From NCBI GenBank assembly GCA_035532215.1, contig DATKRK010000357.1, positions 1-26,481 of the forward strand: DNA of 26,481 nucleotides, read 5' to 3'. Shown piece after piece: positions 1 through 7,503 of this stretch (its first letter is position 1; the number at the start of each line of letters is the position of its first letter). The notes under the pieces were generated by a model. That model was not told the DNA's origin. It did not search any database and was given only the letters and a program-made list of their open reading frames with translations. A program made the position numbers and the translations under genes. The DNA comes from JAICIG01 sp035532215. Lineage in GTDB: Bacteria > Planctomycetota > Planctomycetia > Pirellulales > JAICIG01.

Positions 1-72
1 CCTATGGAGTAAGATTGTCACGACATCGTGGACTGGTTCGGTGCGTTGCTCACCTTTTGGAAGGAGATTGCC

Positions 73-618
73 ATGTCGAAACTACCGACGTTTTCTCGAG
101 TCGCCCTGGCCCTGGGCGCTATCGGCTTGCTGGCCATCGGCGTCGCCGCCGCCAAGCAAGGCATTCTGTTCCCCGACTGGTCGAAGCCGACCGCGGGCAC
201 TTATCAAAAGCCCGCCGCCGAGATCGGCAAGAAGACCACCGACGACCAGCCCTGGAGCACGACCACCATCGCCTCCGCGATCATGGGCAAGCCGGTGGAA
301 GGCAAGCCGATCAGCGTGGTGGGCGAGATCGTCGACCTGTCTTGCTACCTGCAAGTCGGCAAGCACGGCGAAAAGCACCGCGAATGTGGACAGAAGTGCG
401 CCAAAAACGGCCAGCCGATCGGCTTGCTGACCAAAGACGGCGGAGTCTACATGCTGATCGACGAAGAGCACGATCCGCGCCGCGACGGCATGACCGAGTT
501 CCGCAAGCAAGCCATCGAGCACATGGCGCAAGTGGTAACGGTCCACGGCACCGCGACCGAGGTCGCCGGGCAGAAGGCGATCTACGTCACCGGCTCGGCG
601 AAAGGCTCGAAGAAGTAG
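73..618 (+). CDS. Secreted or membrane-anchored Cys/His-containing hypothetical protein
   Basis: The protein has 181 residues. The ATG at 73 is chosen because AAGGAG lies at 61-66, six bases upstream; longer in-frame starts have no ribosome site. Residues 8-27 form a hydrophobic N-terminal signal or anchor segment, so the rest should be periplasmic. The core (about residues 78-130) holds C91, H98, H102, C105 and C109, followed by a short beta-like stretch (GLLTKDGGVYMLID). This spacing would suit a metal or haem-independent redox site, but that is inference. I do not recognise a named family, although the region resembles conserved planctomycete secreted proteins of unknown function. It is followed by a hairpin repeat and a cytochrome c peroxidase gene on the same strand, which fits a periplasmic redox context. 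The call as a real gene is secure; the function is unknown. Confidence 0.8.
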   Translation: MSKLPTFSRVALALGAIGLLAIGVAAAKQGILFPDWSKPTAGTYQKPAAEIGKKTTDDQPWSTTTIASAIMGKPVEGKPISVVGEIVDLSCYLQVGKHGEKHRECGQKCAKNGQPIGLLTKDGGVYMLIDEEHDPRRDGMTEFRKQAIEHMAQVVTVHGTATEVAGQKAIYVTGSAKGSKK

Positions 619-650
619 GCCGTCGCCTCTTAGAAAACTGAAGTCATCGC

Positions 651-673
651 GCCCTCTCCGATAGGGAGAGGGC
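651..673. repeat. Palindromic hairpin of CCTCTCC/GGAGAGG type
   Basis: A perfect 9-bp stem (651-659 with 665-673) encloses a 5-base loop 33 bases after the upstream stop. There is no T-tract, so it is not a canonical intrinsic terminator, though it could slow transcription. A related hairpin lies at 2069-2085, which suggests a dispersed family. Confidence 0.6.
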
Positions 674-710
674 CGGGGCGGCGCGCGTGCTTGAAAAGAC
701 GGTTAAGAGG

Positions 711-853
711 AGATCACGAAAACACGAAAGGACGAAAACGCGAAAGAAGAATGAGTTCGCAGACGAGTCGATGGACAGATTTCGGCTCTGGTTCGTTGAG
801 GGCATTCTTCCTTTCTCATTTCGTGCTTTCGCTCTTTCGTGATTTCGTGATTC
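711..853. repeat. Imperfect long inverted repeat built of short CACGAAA-type units
   Basis: The gene-free stretch 619-978 is mostly filled by this structure. The left arm (711-755) is a run of near-tandem units such as ATCACGAAAACACGAAAGG. The right arm (803-853) is its approximate reverse complement, and both arms end in AAGAATG/CATTCTT next to the unpaired centre (about 756-802). Reading frames across it give low-complexity Phe/Arg or Lys/Arg peptides with no signal, so I treat it as non-coding. It could fold into a long imperfect hairpin. Confidence 0.7.
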
Positions 854-978
854 TTTGCCCTCTGCTAAGTTACATGGGCATGATTCCGCTTCTCGCGATT
901 GAAAAGCGGAATCGTGCCACGTACGTGCTCGACCGATATTTCCGCTAGAGATTCTCCACGCATCGAGGAAGGGCGCCC

Positions 979-2037
979 ATGATTGACATCCATCGCAAGC
1001 TTCTCGCGGCCTTTTTGCCGCTGGCATTGTTGGTCGCCGTCGATGCGGCGTCGGCCCAGCATTTCCCCGAAAAGCCGCCCAAGCCGCCGCTGGGACTGCC
1101 GAAGGTCATCTGGCCCGAGGAGAACCCGTATAGCCAGGCCAAGGCCGAGCTGGGCTGGCTGCTCTATTTCGACAAGCGGCTGTCGAGCGACGAGACCGTT
1201 TCGTGCGCCAGTTGTCACGCGGTGGAAAAGGCATTCACCGACGGCGCGGCCTTTTCGACCGGCATCAACGGCCAAAAAGGGGGCCGCAGCGCGCCGACGG
1301 TCATCAATCGCGCTTATAGCACGCTGCAATTCTGGGACGGCCGGGCCGATTCGCTCGAAGATCAGGCCAAAGGCCCGATCGCCAATCCGATCGAAATGAC
1401 CGTCGAAAAAGATGCAGACGCCGCGTACAAAGACAGGATCGTGGCGCTCAAGGCCGTGCCCGGCTACGTGAAGCGGTTTGACGCGGCCTTCGGAACCAAA
1501 GACATCACCATCGACCGCGTGGCCCAGGCGATCGCCACGTTCGAGCGCACGGTGTACTCGGGCAACGCCCCATACGACCGCTACCAGAACGGCGACGAAA
1601 AGGCGATGACCGCATCGCAGGTGCGCGGCATGAACGTGTTCTTCAACAAGGTTGCCTGCGACAGTTGCCATCTGGGCTTCAACTTCACCGACGGCTCGTA
1701 CGAGAATATCGGCATCGGCATGGACAAGAAGGACCCCGATCTGGGCCGCTTTCTGGTGACGCGCCGCGACGAAGATCGGGGCGCCTTCAAGACGCCGACC
1801 TTGCGCGAGATCGAGCACACTGGGCCCTACATGCACGACGGTCGCTTCAAGACGCTGGAAGAAGTGGTCGAGCACTACGACCAGGGCGGCATCAAGAACG
1901 AGTATCTCGACGAGCGGATGAAGCCGCTCAAGCTTACGAAGCAAGACAAAGCGGACCTGGTCGCGTTTATGAAGGCGCTGAGCGGCGAAGGCTGGCAGCA
2001 CATCAACGCCCCGACCAAGGACCAGTTTCCGCGGTAA
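979..2037 (+). CDS. Di-haem cytochrome c peroxidase (MauG/CcpA family), periplasmic
   Basis: The protein has 352 residues, the usual size for bacterial di-haem peroxidases, which reduce hydrogen peroxide with electrons from small c-type cytochromes. A signal peptide spans about residues 1-26 (ending AASAQ). The first haem site is CASCH (C76, C79, H80) and the second is CDSCH (C227, C230, H231). Conserved family context is visible: a Gly/Arg-rich RSAPTVINRAY stretch followed by FWDGRADSLEDQA, and GPYMHDGRFKTLEEVVEHYD near the C-terminus, where M285 is the likely axial ligand of the high-potential haem. The ATG at 979 has AGGAAGGG at 966-973. It lies just ahead of an exported methionine sulfoxide reductase, so both may act against oxidative damage in the envelope. 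Whether it is a true peroxidase or a MauG-like enzyme cannot be decided by eye. Confidence 0.95.
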   Translation: MIDIHRKLLAAFLPLALLVAVDAASAQHFPEKPPKPPLGLPKVIWPEENPYSQAKAELGWLLYFDKRLSSDETVSCASCHAVEKAFTDGAAFSTGINGQKGGRSAPTVINRAYSTLQFWDGRADSLEDQAKGPIANPIEMTVEKDADAAYKDRIVALKAVPGYVKRFDAAFGTKDITIDRVAQAIATFERTVYSGNAPYDRYQNGDEKAMTASQVRGMNVFFNKVACDSCHLGFNFTDGSYENIGIGMDKKDPDLGRFLVTRRDEDRGAFKTPTLREIEHTGPYMHDGRFKTLEEVVEHYDQGGIKNEYLDERMKPLKLTKQDKADLVAFMKALSGEGWQHINAPTKDQFPR

Positions 2038-2068
2038 CTGACTATCGCAGTCCGGTTGCCGCAAATCC

Positions 2069-2085
2069 CTCTCCCTCTGGGAGAG
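2069..2085. repeat. Short palindromic hairpin (CTCTCCC/GGGAGAG)
   Basis: A 7-bp perfect stem with a TCT loop lies between the peroxidase stop and the msrA start. It belongs to the same sequence type as the hairpin at 651-673. Confidence 0.5.
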
Positions 2086-2118
2086 ATGAGACTGTTTTGG
2101 CAAGGAGGATGGCGAGCG

Positions 2119-2826
2119 ATGTTCGCGATATTCTCGAAGCCGATCGGCTTCATGGTCTTCGTTCTGCCGATTCTCGCACTGGCCATCGGCGAGCACAGCC
2201 TAGCCGCGCCGCCCCGCGACAAAGCGAAGCATTCGAGCGAGTCAGAAGCAACACCCTCCGACCCGGCCGACTACCAAACAGCCACCTTCGGCGCCGGCTG
2301 CTTCTGGTGCTCGGAGGCCGTCTTTCAGCAGCTCAAGGGGGTAAAATCGGTCATCTCGGGCTATAGCGGCGGCCTCACGAAGAACCCCAACTACGACTTT
2401 GTCTCCACGGGATTGACGGGCCACGCCGAAGTGGTCCAGATCACGTTCGATCCCGACGCGATTTCCTACGACGAGCTGCTCGAAGTGTTCTGGCAAACGC
2501 ACGACCCGACCACGCTCAATCAGCAGGGCGCCGATATCGGCACGCAGTACCGCTCGGTGATTTTCTATCACGACGACGAGCAGAAGAAGCTGACCGAGCA
2601 CTACAAGCAGCAACTCGATAAGGAGCACGCCTTCCGCAAGCCGATCGTGACCCAGATCGCGAAATTCGAAGAATTCTACCCGGCGGAAGACTATCACCAG
2701 AACTACTACAACACGCACCGCCGCGACGCCTACTGCTCGGCCGTGATCCGGCCCAAGTTGGCCAAGGTCAAGAAGGTGTTCAAGGGCAAGCTCAACGCGC
2801 AGGCGACCAGGCCGCATTCGCGGTAG
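2119..2826 (+). CDS. msrA: Peptide-methionine (S)-S-oxide reductase, exported form
   Basis: The protein has 235 residues. It reduces the S-epimer of methionine sulfoxide in proteins. The ATG at 2119 is preferred over an in-frame one at 2056 because AAGGAGG (2102-2108) precedes it and because it gives a proper N-terminus. Residues 8-30 form a signal-like hydrophobic segment ending in SLAA, so the enzyme probably works outside the cytoplasm. The catalytic motif is GAGCFWCSE: C61 is the catalytic cysteine, with F62, W63 and E66 in the usual places. The residue after the tryptophan is Cys (C64), where many MsrA proteins have Gly. A C-terminal cysteine (about C206, in DAYCSAV) is a candidate resolving residue. 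Other family landmarks are SGYSGG, GHAEVVQ, TQYRS and EDYHQ.YY. The stop codon lies at the first base of a palindromic repeat. Confidence 0.95.
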   Translation: MFAIFSKPIGFMVFVLPILALAIGEHSLAAPPRDKAKHSSESEATPSDPADYQTATFGAGCFWCSEAVFQQLKGVKSVISGYSGGLTKNPNYDFVSTGLTGHAEVVQITFDPDAISYDELLEVFWQTHDPTTLNQQGADIGTQYRSVIFYHDDEQKKLTEHYKQQLDKEHAFRKPIVTQIAKFEEFYPAEDYHQNYYNTHRRDAYCSAVIRPKLAKVKKVFKGKLNAQATRPHSR

Positions 2827-3034
2827 GTCATGCTTTCCAGCCTGACGTGCGTCGGACCGCAAAGCCCGCCGAGCCGCGTTGGTAGTAGGTCAGGCTTTCC
2901 AGCCTGACATATAGGAACGAGCCGAGACCGGCCGCAGCGCCTTGGCGGCAGAGCCAAAGCCTAAAACCTTATGAAACGAAACGCATGCCGGGCTTTCGAG
3001 CCCGAGGTTCGTCAGGCTGAAACGCCTGACCTAC
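2824..3034. repeat. Cluster of three GTCAGGCT palindromic repeat units
   Basis: Units TAGGTCATGCTTTCCAGCC (2824 on) and TAGGTCAGGCTTTCCAGCC (2886 on) are nearly identical over about 23 bases. A third lies inverted at 3011-3034 (GTCAGGCTGAAACGCCTGAC and CTAC). Each contains a GTCAGGC/GCCTGAC inverted pair and can form a small hairpin. The first unit begins exactly at the TAG stop of msrA. The layout resembles REP/BIME-type intergenic repeats; a matching RAYT transposase is not present in the window. Confidence 0.7.
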
Positions 3035-3059
3035 GTTTGTCGCCCGCAGTCAGACCTGT

Positions 3060-4211
3060 ATGAACCTGACGACCGACGCACGCACCGCCCGTTACCGCCA
3101 GGCCCTCGAATTCGCCCAGCTTCAGGTGGCGGCGACGATCGAGCGCTCGCCCGATTACTTCCCGATCTATACCTCGGGCGGCCGCTGGCGGCACGAAGGG
3201 GAGCTGTGGACCGATTGGACCGGCGGTTTCTTCGCGGGCATGATGTGGAGATTCTTCGAGCAAGCCGGCGACGAAACCTGGCGCCAAAGGGCCGAGCATT
3301 ATTCGCGGCTGCTCGAACATCGCCAGCACGACCGCAACGTACACGACCTGGGCTTTATTTTTCTCAATACCTATCGACCTTGGTATAGGCTGACCGGCGA
3401 GGCGGCCCTGAACGCCGTGCTGATCCAAGCGGGCCGCACTTTGGCGATGCGGTTCATGGAAAAGGGGCAGTATCTGCGGTCGTTCGTGGCGCCGGAGTCG
3501 CTGTTCATCGACATCATGATGAACGTGCCTTTGATCTTCTACGCCGCGCGCGAAACAGGCGACGAGGACCTGTTGCGAATTGCGACCGCCCACTGTCGCA
3601 CCACGCGCGACAAGCTCGTGCGGCCCGACGGCTCGACCGCCCACGAAGGCATCTTCGACACGACGACCGGCGAGTTTTTGCGCGAAGATACGCACCAAGG
3701 CTGGCGCGGCGACAGCGCGTGGGCCCGCGGGCTGGCCTGGTCGCTGTACGGCTACAGCCAGTGCTATGGTCTGACCGGCAGCGAAGAATTCCTGGAAGTC
3801 GCCGAGCGCAACGCCGCCTTCTGGCTGGCGAACTTGCCGGCCGACAAGGTCCCTGATTGGGACTTCCGCGCCGACTTGAGCCAGCCCTTGCCCTGGGGCC
3901 CGCAGAAAGACAGCTCGGCCGGCGCGATCGCCGCCAGCGGCCTGTTGGACCTGGCCGAACAAACCCGGTCGGCGGAAAAGGCGACCGCTTATCGCGACAC
4001 GGCGCTGGCCATGCTCGACGCGCTGGCCGGCCCCGACTACCTGGCCGAAGGCACGCCCGGCTGGGAGGGCATTTTGAAGCATGGCGTTTATCACACGAAG
4101 AAAAATCTGGGCGTCGACGAATCGGTGATGTGGGGCGAGTTTTTCTTCGTCGAGGCGCTGTGCAAGATTGGCGAGCCGGAGGCGTCAGCCTCCGGGTGCG
4201 CGCCGGTCTGA
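3060..4211 (+). CDS. Glycoside hydrolase family 88-like unsaturated glucuronyl hydrolase
   Basis: The protein has 383 residues, matching GH88 length. These alpha/alpha-barrel enzymes remove the 4,5-unsaturated uronic acid left by polysaccharide lyases, for example from chondroitin, hyaluronan or ulvan fragments. Visible landmarks are LWTDWTGGFFAGMMWR (about 49-64), HDLGF (95-99), FIDIMMNVPL, the THQGWRGDSAWARGLAW stretch and DSSAGAIAASGLLDLA. D96 and D151 are placed like the catalytic aspartates of characterised GH88 enzymes. No signal peptide is seen, so it is probably cytoplasmic. The start has no strong ribosome site, but no better one is in frame. The last dozen residues (GEPEASASGCAPV) come from a palindromic repeat rather than the enzyme fold. 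GH105 is a less likely alternative. No lyase or transporter is beside it. Confidence 0.88.
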   Translation: MNLTTDARTARYRQALEFAQLQVAATIERSPDYFPIYTSGGRWRHEGELWTDWTGGFFAGMMWRFFEQAGDETWRQRAEHYSRLLEHRQHDRNVHDLGFIFLNTYRPWYRLTGEAALNAVLIQAGRTLAMRFMEKGQYLRSFVAPESLFIDIMMNVPLIFYAARETGDEDLLRIATAHCRTTRDKLVRPDGSTAHEGIFDTTTGEFLREDTHQGWRGDSAWARGLAWSLYGYSQCYGLTGSEEFLEVAERNAAFWLANLPADKVPDWDFRADLSQPLPWGPQKDSSAGAIAASGLLDLAEQTRSAEKATAYRDTALAMLDALAGPDYLAEGTPGWEGILKHGVYHTKKNLGVDESVMWGEFFFVEALCKIGEPEASASGCAPV

Positions 4212-4238
4212 CGCGGAGGCTGACGCCTCCGGCTCGCC
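4170..4238. repeat. Perfect 25-bp inverted repeat spanning a gene's stop codon
   Basis: Arms 4170-4194 and 4214-4238 are exact reverse complements, starting GGCGAGCCGGAGGCGTCAGC. They enclose a 19-base loop that holds the TGA (4209-4211) of the GH88-like gene. The hairpin is GC-rich with no T-tract. The GGAGGCGTCAGCCTCC core looks like a mobile palindromic repeat that landed in the end of the gene. Confidence 0.85.
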
Positions 4239-4438
4239 TCGTTGGCGGCGCCGGCTTGGCCCCCGGTCTCGCTGCTTAAGGGGCAAAACCCGGCGAGCTG
4301 CCCGAGAAAGCCGGTTATGCAGGTTGTCGCAGCGCAGTTTATGACCTAGGAATTCCATAGCCGGCTGCGATAGAATCAACCAACGGGCGCCGGCCGCAGT
4401 CTGTTCCGAATTCCGCATTCGTCTCAGGAGCTTCTCCC

Positions 4439-5587
4439 GTGGATCTTCCTCGCAACCCGACTCGCGCGGTAAGCATCGGCTCGGTGACGATTGGCGACGA
4501 CCACCCGGTGGCCGTGCAGAGCATGTGCGCCACGCACACGCAGGATGTCGAAGCCACCACGGCCCAGGTGAACGCCCTGGCCGAAGCGGGGGCCGGCGTC
4601 GTGCGGATCGCCGTCGACAACACGCGCGACGCCGAGGCCCTGGCCGAAATCCGCCGCCGCACGCGGGCCAACCTGTCGGTCGACTTGCAAGAGAATTACC
4701 GGCTGGCCACGCAGGTGGCGCCGCACGTCGACAAGGTGCGCTACAATCCAGGGCACCTCTACCATCACGAGCGCGAAAAGCCCTGGCAGGACAAGGTCAA
4801 GTTCCTGGCCGGCGTGGCGGGCGAAAACGATTGCGCGATGCGCGTGGGCGTCAACTGCGGCTCGGTCGATCCGGCCAAGCTCGGCAAGTACGACGCCGAG
4901 GACTCGATCACCCCGATGATCGAAAGCGCTTTGGAACATTGCGAACTGCTCGATTCGATCGGCTTCACGCGGTACTGCGTGTCGCTCAAGGATTCCGACC
5001 CAAGGAAGGTCATCGAGGTCAATCGCCGTTTCGCCGAAGCGCGGCCCGACGTGCCGCTGCACCTGGGCGTGACCGAAGCGGGCATGCCGCCCGACGGGAT
5101 CATCAAAACGCGGATCGCCTTCGAGCAGCTCATCAGCCGCGGCATCGGCGACACGATCCGCGTCTCGCTGACGGTGCCGAACTCGCGCAAGCCGGAGGAA
5201 ATCGCCGCCGGACGGCAAATCCTGGCCGACATCTCCGCCGGCCGCGTCCGCAGCGTCGTCGACTACGGGCTTTCGACGCTGAACATCATCAGTTGCCCGA
5301 GTTGCTCGCGCGTCGAGAACGAAGCCTTCATCGAATTGGCCCAGCACGTCAAGGAAATGACGGCTTACGCCAAAGACCACGCCATCACCATCGCCGTGAT
5401 GGGCTGCCGCGTGAACGGCCCCGGCGAAACCGACGACGCCGACTTGGGCATGTGGTGCGGCCCGAATTTCGTCAACCTCAAGCGAGGTTCGGAAGAACTC
5501 GGCGCTTATCCCTACGATGCGATCCTGCCCAAACTGAAGCAGGAACTCGACGCGTTGATCGACGCCAAGGCCGGAGCGCTCGGGTAG
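4439..5587 (+). CDS. ispG: 4-hydroxy-3-methylbut-2-en-1-yl diphosphate synthase (GcpE)
   Basis: The protein has 382 residues. It converts MEcPP to HMBPP in the methylerythritol phosphate route to isoprenoids, using a [4Fe-4S] cluster. The start is GTG with AGGAG at 4426-4430, eight bases upstream. Family marks are SVTIGDDHPVAVQSM at the N-terminus, the TIM-barrel strand VRIAVDN, RVGVNCGS, and the cluster domain with C286 and C289 in ISCPSCSR, C323 in MGCRVNGPGE and E330 as the fourth ligand. Length and motif order are those of the short bacterial form, without the large insert of plant-type enzymes. No other pathway gene is adjacent. Confidence 0.97.
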   Translation: MDLPRNPTRAVSIGSVTIGDDHPVAVQSMCATHTQDVEATTAQVNALAEAGAGVVRIAVDNTRDAEALAEIRRRTRANLSVDLQENYRLATQVAPHVDKVRYNPGHLYHHEREKPWQDKVKFLAGVAGENDCAMRVGVNCGSVDPAKLGKYDAEDSITPMIESALEHCELLDSIGFTRYCVSLKDSDPRKVIEVNRRFAEARPDVPLHLGVTEAGMPPDGIIKTRIAFEQLISRGIGDTIRVSLTVPNSRKPEEIAAGRQILADISAGRVRSVVDYGLSTLNIISCPSCSRVENEAFIELAQHVKEMTAYAKDHAITIAVMGCRVNGPGETDDADLGMWCGPNFVNLKRGSEELGAYPYDAILPKLKQELDALIDAKAGALG

Positions 5588-5619
5588 ATTTATCACCGCG
5601 GCACATCGCCGCGTGACGG

Positions 5620-5659
5620 GGGTGGCTGGCGGCAGAGCGCAGCGCTGCCCCAGCGAACT
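5620..5659 (+). repeat. Fragment of the MITE-like element (left half)
   Basis: These 40 bases match 21170-21209 at 38 positions and the equivalent part of the copy at 7504-7652. The right half and termini are absent, so this looks like a decayed or truncated copy in the ispG downstream region (5588-5797). Nothing else is visible in that gap. Confidence 0.75.
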
Positions 5660-5797
5660 CGAGTTCGGTCTAGGATGCCACCGCAACGCGGAGCTCTGCC
5701 GCGCCTTCTCTATTCTTCTGGTTTGGATGCCGTCCAAGCTGTAAGGTGAATCGCACCCCGATGCGATTCACGCAGCCCTTGCTTCGGAGCGTTGTCG

Positions 5798-6448
5798 ATG
5801 GCGGCAGAAAACTTACCGCTCGGCGAATCATCCGGCGCAACGACCACGCCTTCAAGAGGGCAGTTCACGCTGCGGTCGTTGTTTTTCTTTTCGCTGCGCA
5901 TTTCGCCGCTGTTTCTCGCGCTGTTGTTCCTGCGCGAAGGGACTTCGTTTCAGTCCCCAAATGCCACGATGTTCTTCAACGCCTTGGCTTGCGCGGCGAT
6001 CTACGGCGGCATCTTCGCCGCCCGGGCCGAAATCCGCAGATTGGGGAGATCGGATAAACCGCCCGGCCGCTCGGTCATGCCTGCGGCGCGCAAAGGCGGC
6101 CTTTACGGCGCCTTATTCCTGAGCCTGGCCATCGGCCCGGCGATCCTCGCCCAATTGCTCAGTCGCGAGGCCGTATTCGAGCAGCTTGCGTTCTTGCAAA
6201 AGTTTTGGTCGCCGGCGAACGTGTTCAGCTTTTTAAGCTCCTTGGGCGGACGCTTGCTGGAATTCGCTTGGGTCGCGGGGTTCCTCGCGTTTTTCGGATT
6301 TTTCCTCGGCGCGGCGGGCGGGGCGGTCGTGGGGTCGGTGATCGAAGCTCGCAAACGGCGCAGTTTCCAGGGCCTCCAGGCAAAGGCATCAAAGGGGTAT
6401 GTGGAGGCCCCCCAAATTTACTACAAAAAAACTTCTATTGATGCGTGA
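5798..6448 (+). CDS. Multi-pass membrane protein of unknown function
   Basis: The protein has 216 residues. The ATG at 5798 has GGAG at 5786-5789; a TTG two codons earlier is a weaker option. Hydrophobic segments lie near residues 27-46, 58-76, 103-121 and 153-183, the last rich in Gly and Ala. The N-terminus carries QFTLRSLFFF just before the first helix. The DUF1559-like proteins at 13232 and 14130 have a comparable QFxLKT motif at the same place, and a cytoplasmic tail of this kind is common on planctomycete membrane proteins. The C-terminus is basic and then Tyr-rich. I recognise no enzymatic motif. Confidence 0.75.
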   Translation: MAAENLPLGESSGATTTPSRGQFTLRSLFFFSLRISPLFLALLFLREGTSFQSPNATMFFNALACAAIYGGIFAARAEIRRLGRSDKPPGRSVMPAARKGGLYGALFLSLAIGPAILAQLLSREAVFEQLAFLQKFWSPANVFSFLSSLGGRLLEFAWVAGFLAFFGFFLGAAGGAVVGSVIEARKRRSFQGLQAKASKGYVEAPQIYYKKTSIDA

Positions 6449-6532
6449 CAATCGGTCCGATAATAGTTACCCTAAGTGCGCGATTGGAATGATTACAACG
6501 GTTATGCGGCACTCTATTCGAAGGAGATTCTC

Positions 6533-6982
6533 ATGAAGCGTCGTTCAGTAGCGGCATTGGTCGCGGTGGCGGTGTTGGCAAGCGGGTTGTATGCGGCGGA
6601 CGCCGTTGACCTGAAAGGCATCAATTGCGTCGTGGCGGGCAAAAAGCCGGCCAAGGCGGCCAACAGCGTCGACTACAAGGAAGGCAAGGTCTATTTCTGC
6701 TGCCAGAACTGCCCCAAGGCGTTCGCCAAGGACACGGCCAAGTTCGCAACCAGTGCGAACAAGCAGTTGGTCGCCACCAAGCAGTACAAAGAAGTGAAAT
6801 GCCCGCTGTCGGGTCAAGACCTGAATCCCGAGACCGCGATTGACGTGGGCGGCGTTAAGGTCTGCTTCTGCTGCAACAAGTGCAAGGGCAAGGTCTCCAA
6901 GGCCGAGGGCGACGAGCAACTGAATCTCGTGTTCAGCGACGAGGCCTTCAAGAAGGGCTTCGAAGTCGCCAAGAAGAAGTAA
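6533..6982 (+). CDS. Exported protein with two Cys-rich YHS/TRASH-like metal-site modules
   Basis: The protein has 149 residues. The ATG at 6533 is chosen for AAGGAG at 6521-6526. A signal peptide covers residues 1-21 (cleavage after GLYAA). Two similar modules follow. The first has C32 then YFCCQNCPKAF (C56, C57, C60). The second has C90 in VKCPLSGQDLNP then VCFCCNKCKGKV (C111, C113, C114, C117). This pattern of a single Cys, about 20-24 residues, then a CC..C knuckle is typical of YHS or TRASH-type metal-binding domains, so copper or other soft-metal binding is plausible, but this is inference. The gene stands alone with its own terminator about 40 bases downstream. The Lys-rich C-terminus is probably periplasmic. 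Confidence 0.85.
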   Translation: MKRRSVAALVAVAVLASGLYAADAVDLKGINCVVAGKKPAKAANSVDYKEGKVYFCCQNCPKAFAKDTAKFATSANKQLVATKQYKEVKCPLSGQDLNPETAIDVGGVKVCFCCNKCKGKVSKAEGDEQLNLVFSDEAFKKGFEVAKKK

Positions 6983-7021
6983 CTTTCTTCCCAAGCGACT
7001 CAACGTAAACACTTCCTCCGG

Positions 7022-7052
7022 CGGGCGCCTGTTTCAAGGCGCCCGTTTTTTT
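7022..7052 (+). terminator. Rho-independent terminator
   Basis: A perfect 9-bp GC-rich stem (CGGGCGCCT, 7022-7030, with 7037-7045) has a 6-base loop and is followed by seven T residues (7046-7052). It lies 40 bases after the stop of the Cys-rich exported protein gene, so it ends that transcript. It is the only textbook terminator I found in the window. Confidence 0.93.
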
Positions 7053-7261
7053 ATGCGCGGGCGCCAACCGCTCTTCGCCCGTCCGATCGTTCGCAAAACG
7101 GCGCGGGCTGCTTGTGCGTCCCGCGTCTGAGGGTAGAATTCGCGAAATAATCGCCCTTCTTTTCGCCCCGCGGAGCGAGGGCGGGAGGAATTCATCTTGC
7201 GTTTGGAGAACTCGACCCGCCGGGCTGCATTCTGCCGCTCTTTTTCGCCAGGAGGTTCGCG

Positions 7262-7462
7262 ATGACCGATCAGCCGCAATTGCCGGCCAACAAATTGCCG
7301 GCCAACCAGGAGCCGCTCGTTGTCCAACTGTTGCGATGCCAGCAACAGCGGCCGACGCCTGAGAGCCATTGTGATCGTAGCGAGAGTTATTGCGACGGGG
7401 CGGAGCGTCGAGAAGTCCTGGTGAACCGCTTACTCGATCGTTCTGCTTCCGTCACGGCCTGA
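7262..7462 (+). CDS. Possible small protein (66 residues)
   Basis: The ATG at 7262 has a perfect AGGAGG at 7250-7255, six bases upstream, which is the strongest ribosome site in the window. The product is polar, with an internal LPANKLPAN near-repeat at residues 8-16 and three cysteines (C26, C37, C45), and no hydrophobic segment. I recognise no family. The preceding 7053-7261 shows nothing else. It could be a genuine small protein or the remnant start of a longer gene whose body was lost; the MITE-like element begins 42 bases after its stop. Confidence 0.4.
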   Translation: MTDQPQLPANKLPANQEPLVVQLLRCQQQRPTPESHCDRSESYCDGAERREVLVNRLLDRSASVTA

Positions 7463-7503
7463 GGCGGCCGTATGGACGGAGGCGAGCGAAACAATCAGGC
7501 TTG

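Noticed and set aside
644..1027. Frames on both strands across the ATCACGAAA inverted repeat
   Set aside because: They give low-complexity peptides (FRVFVLSCFRD-type) produced by the repeat units themselves.
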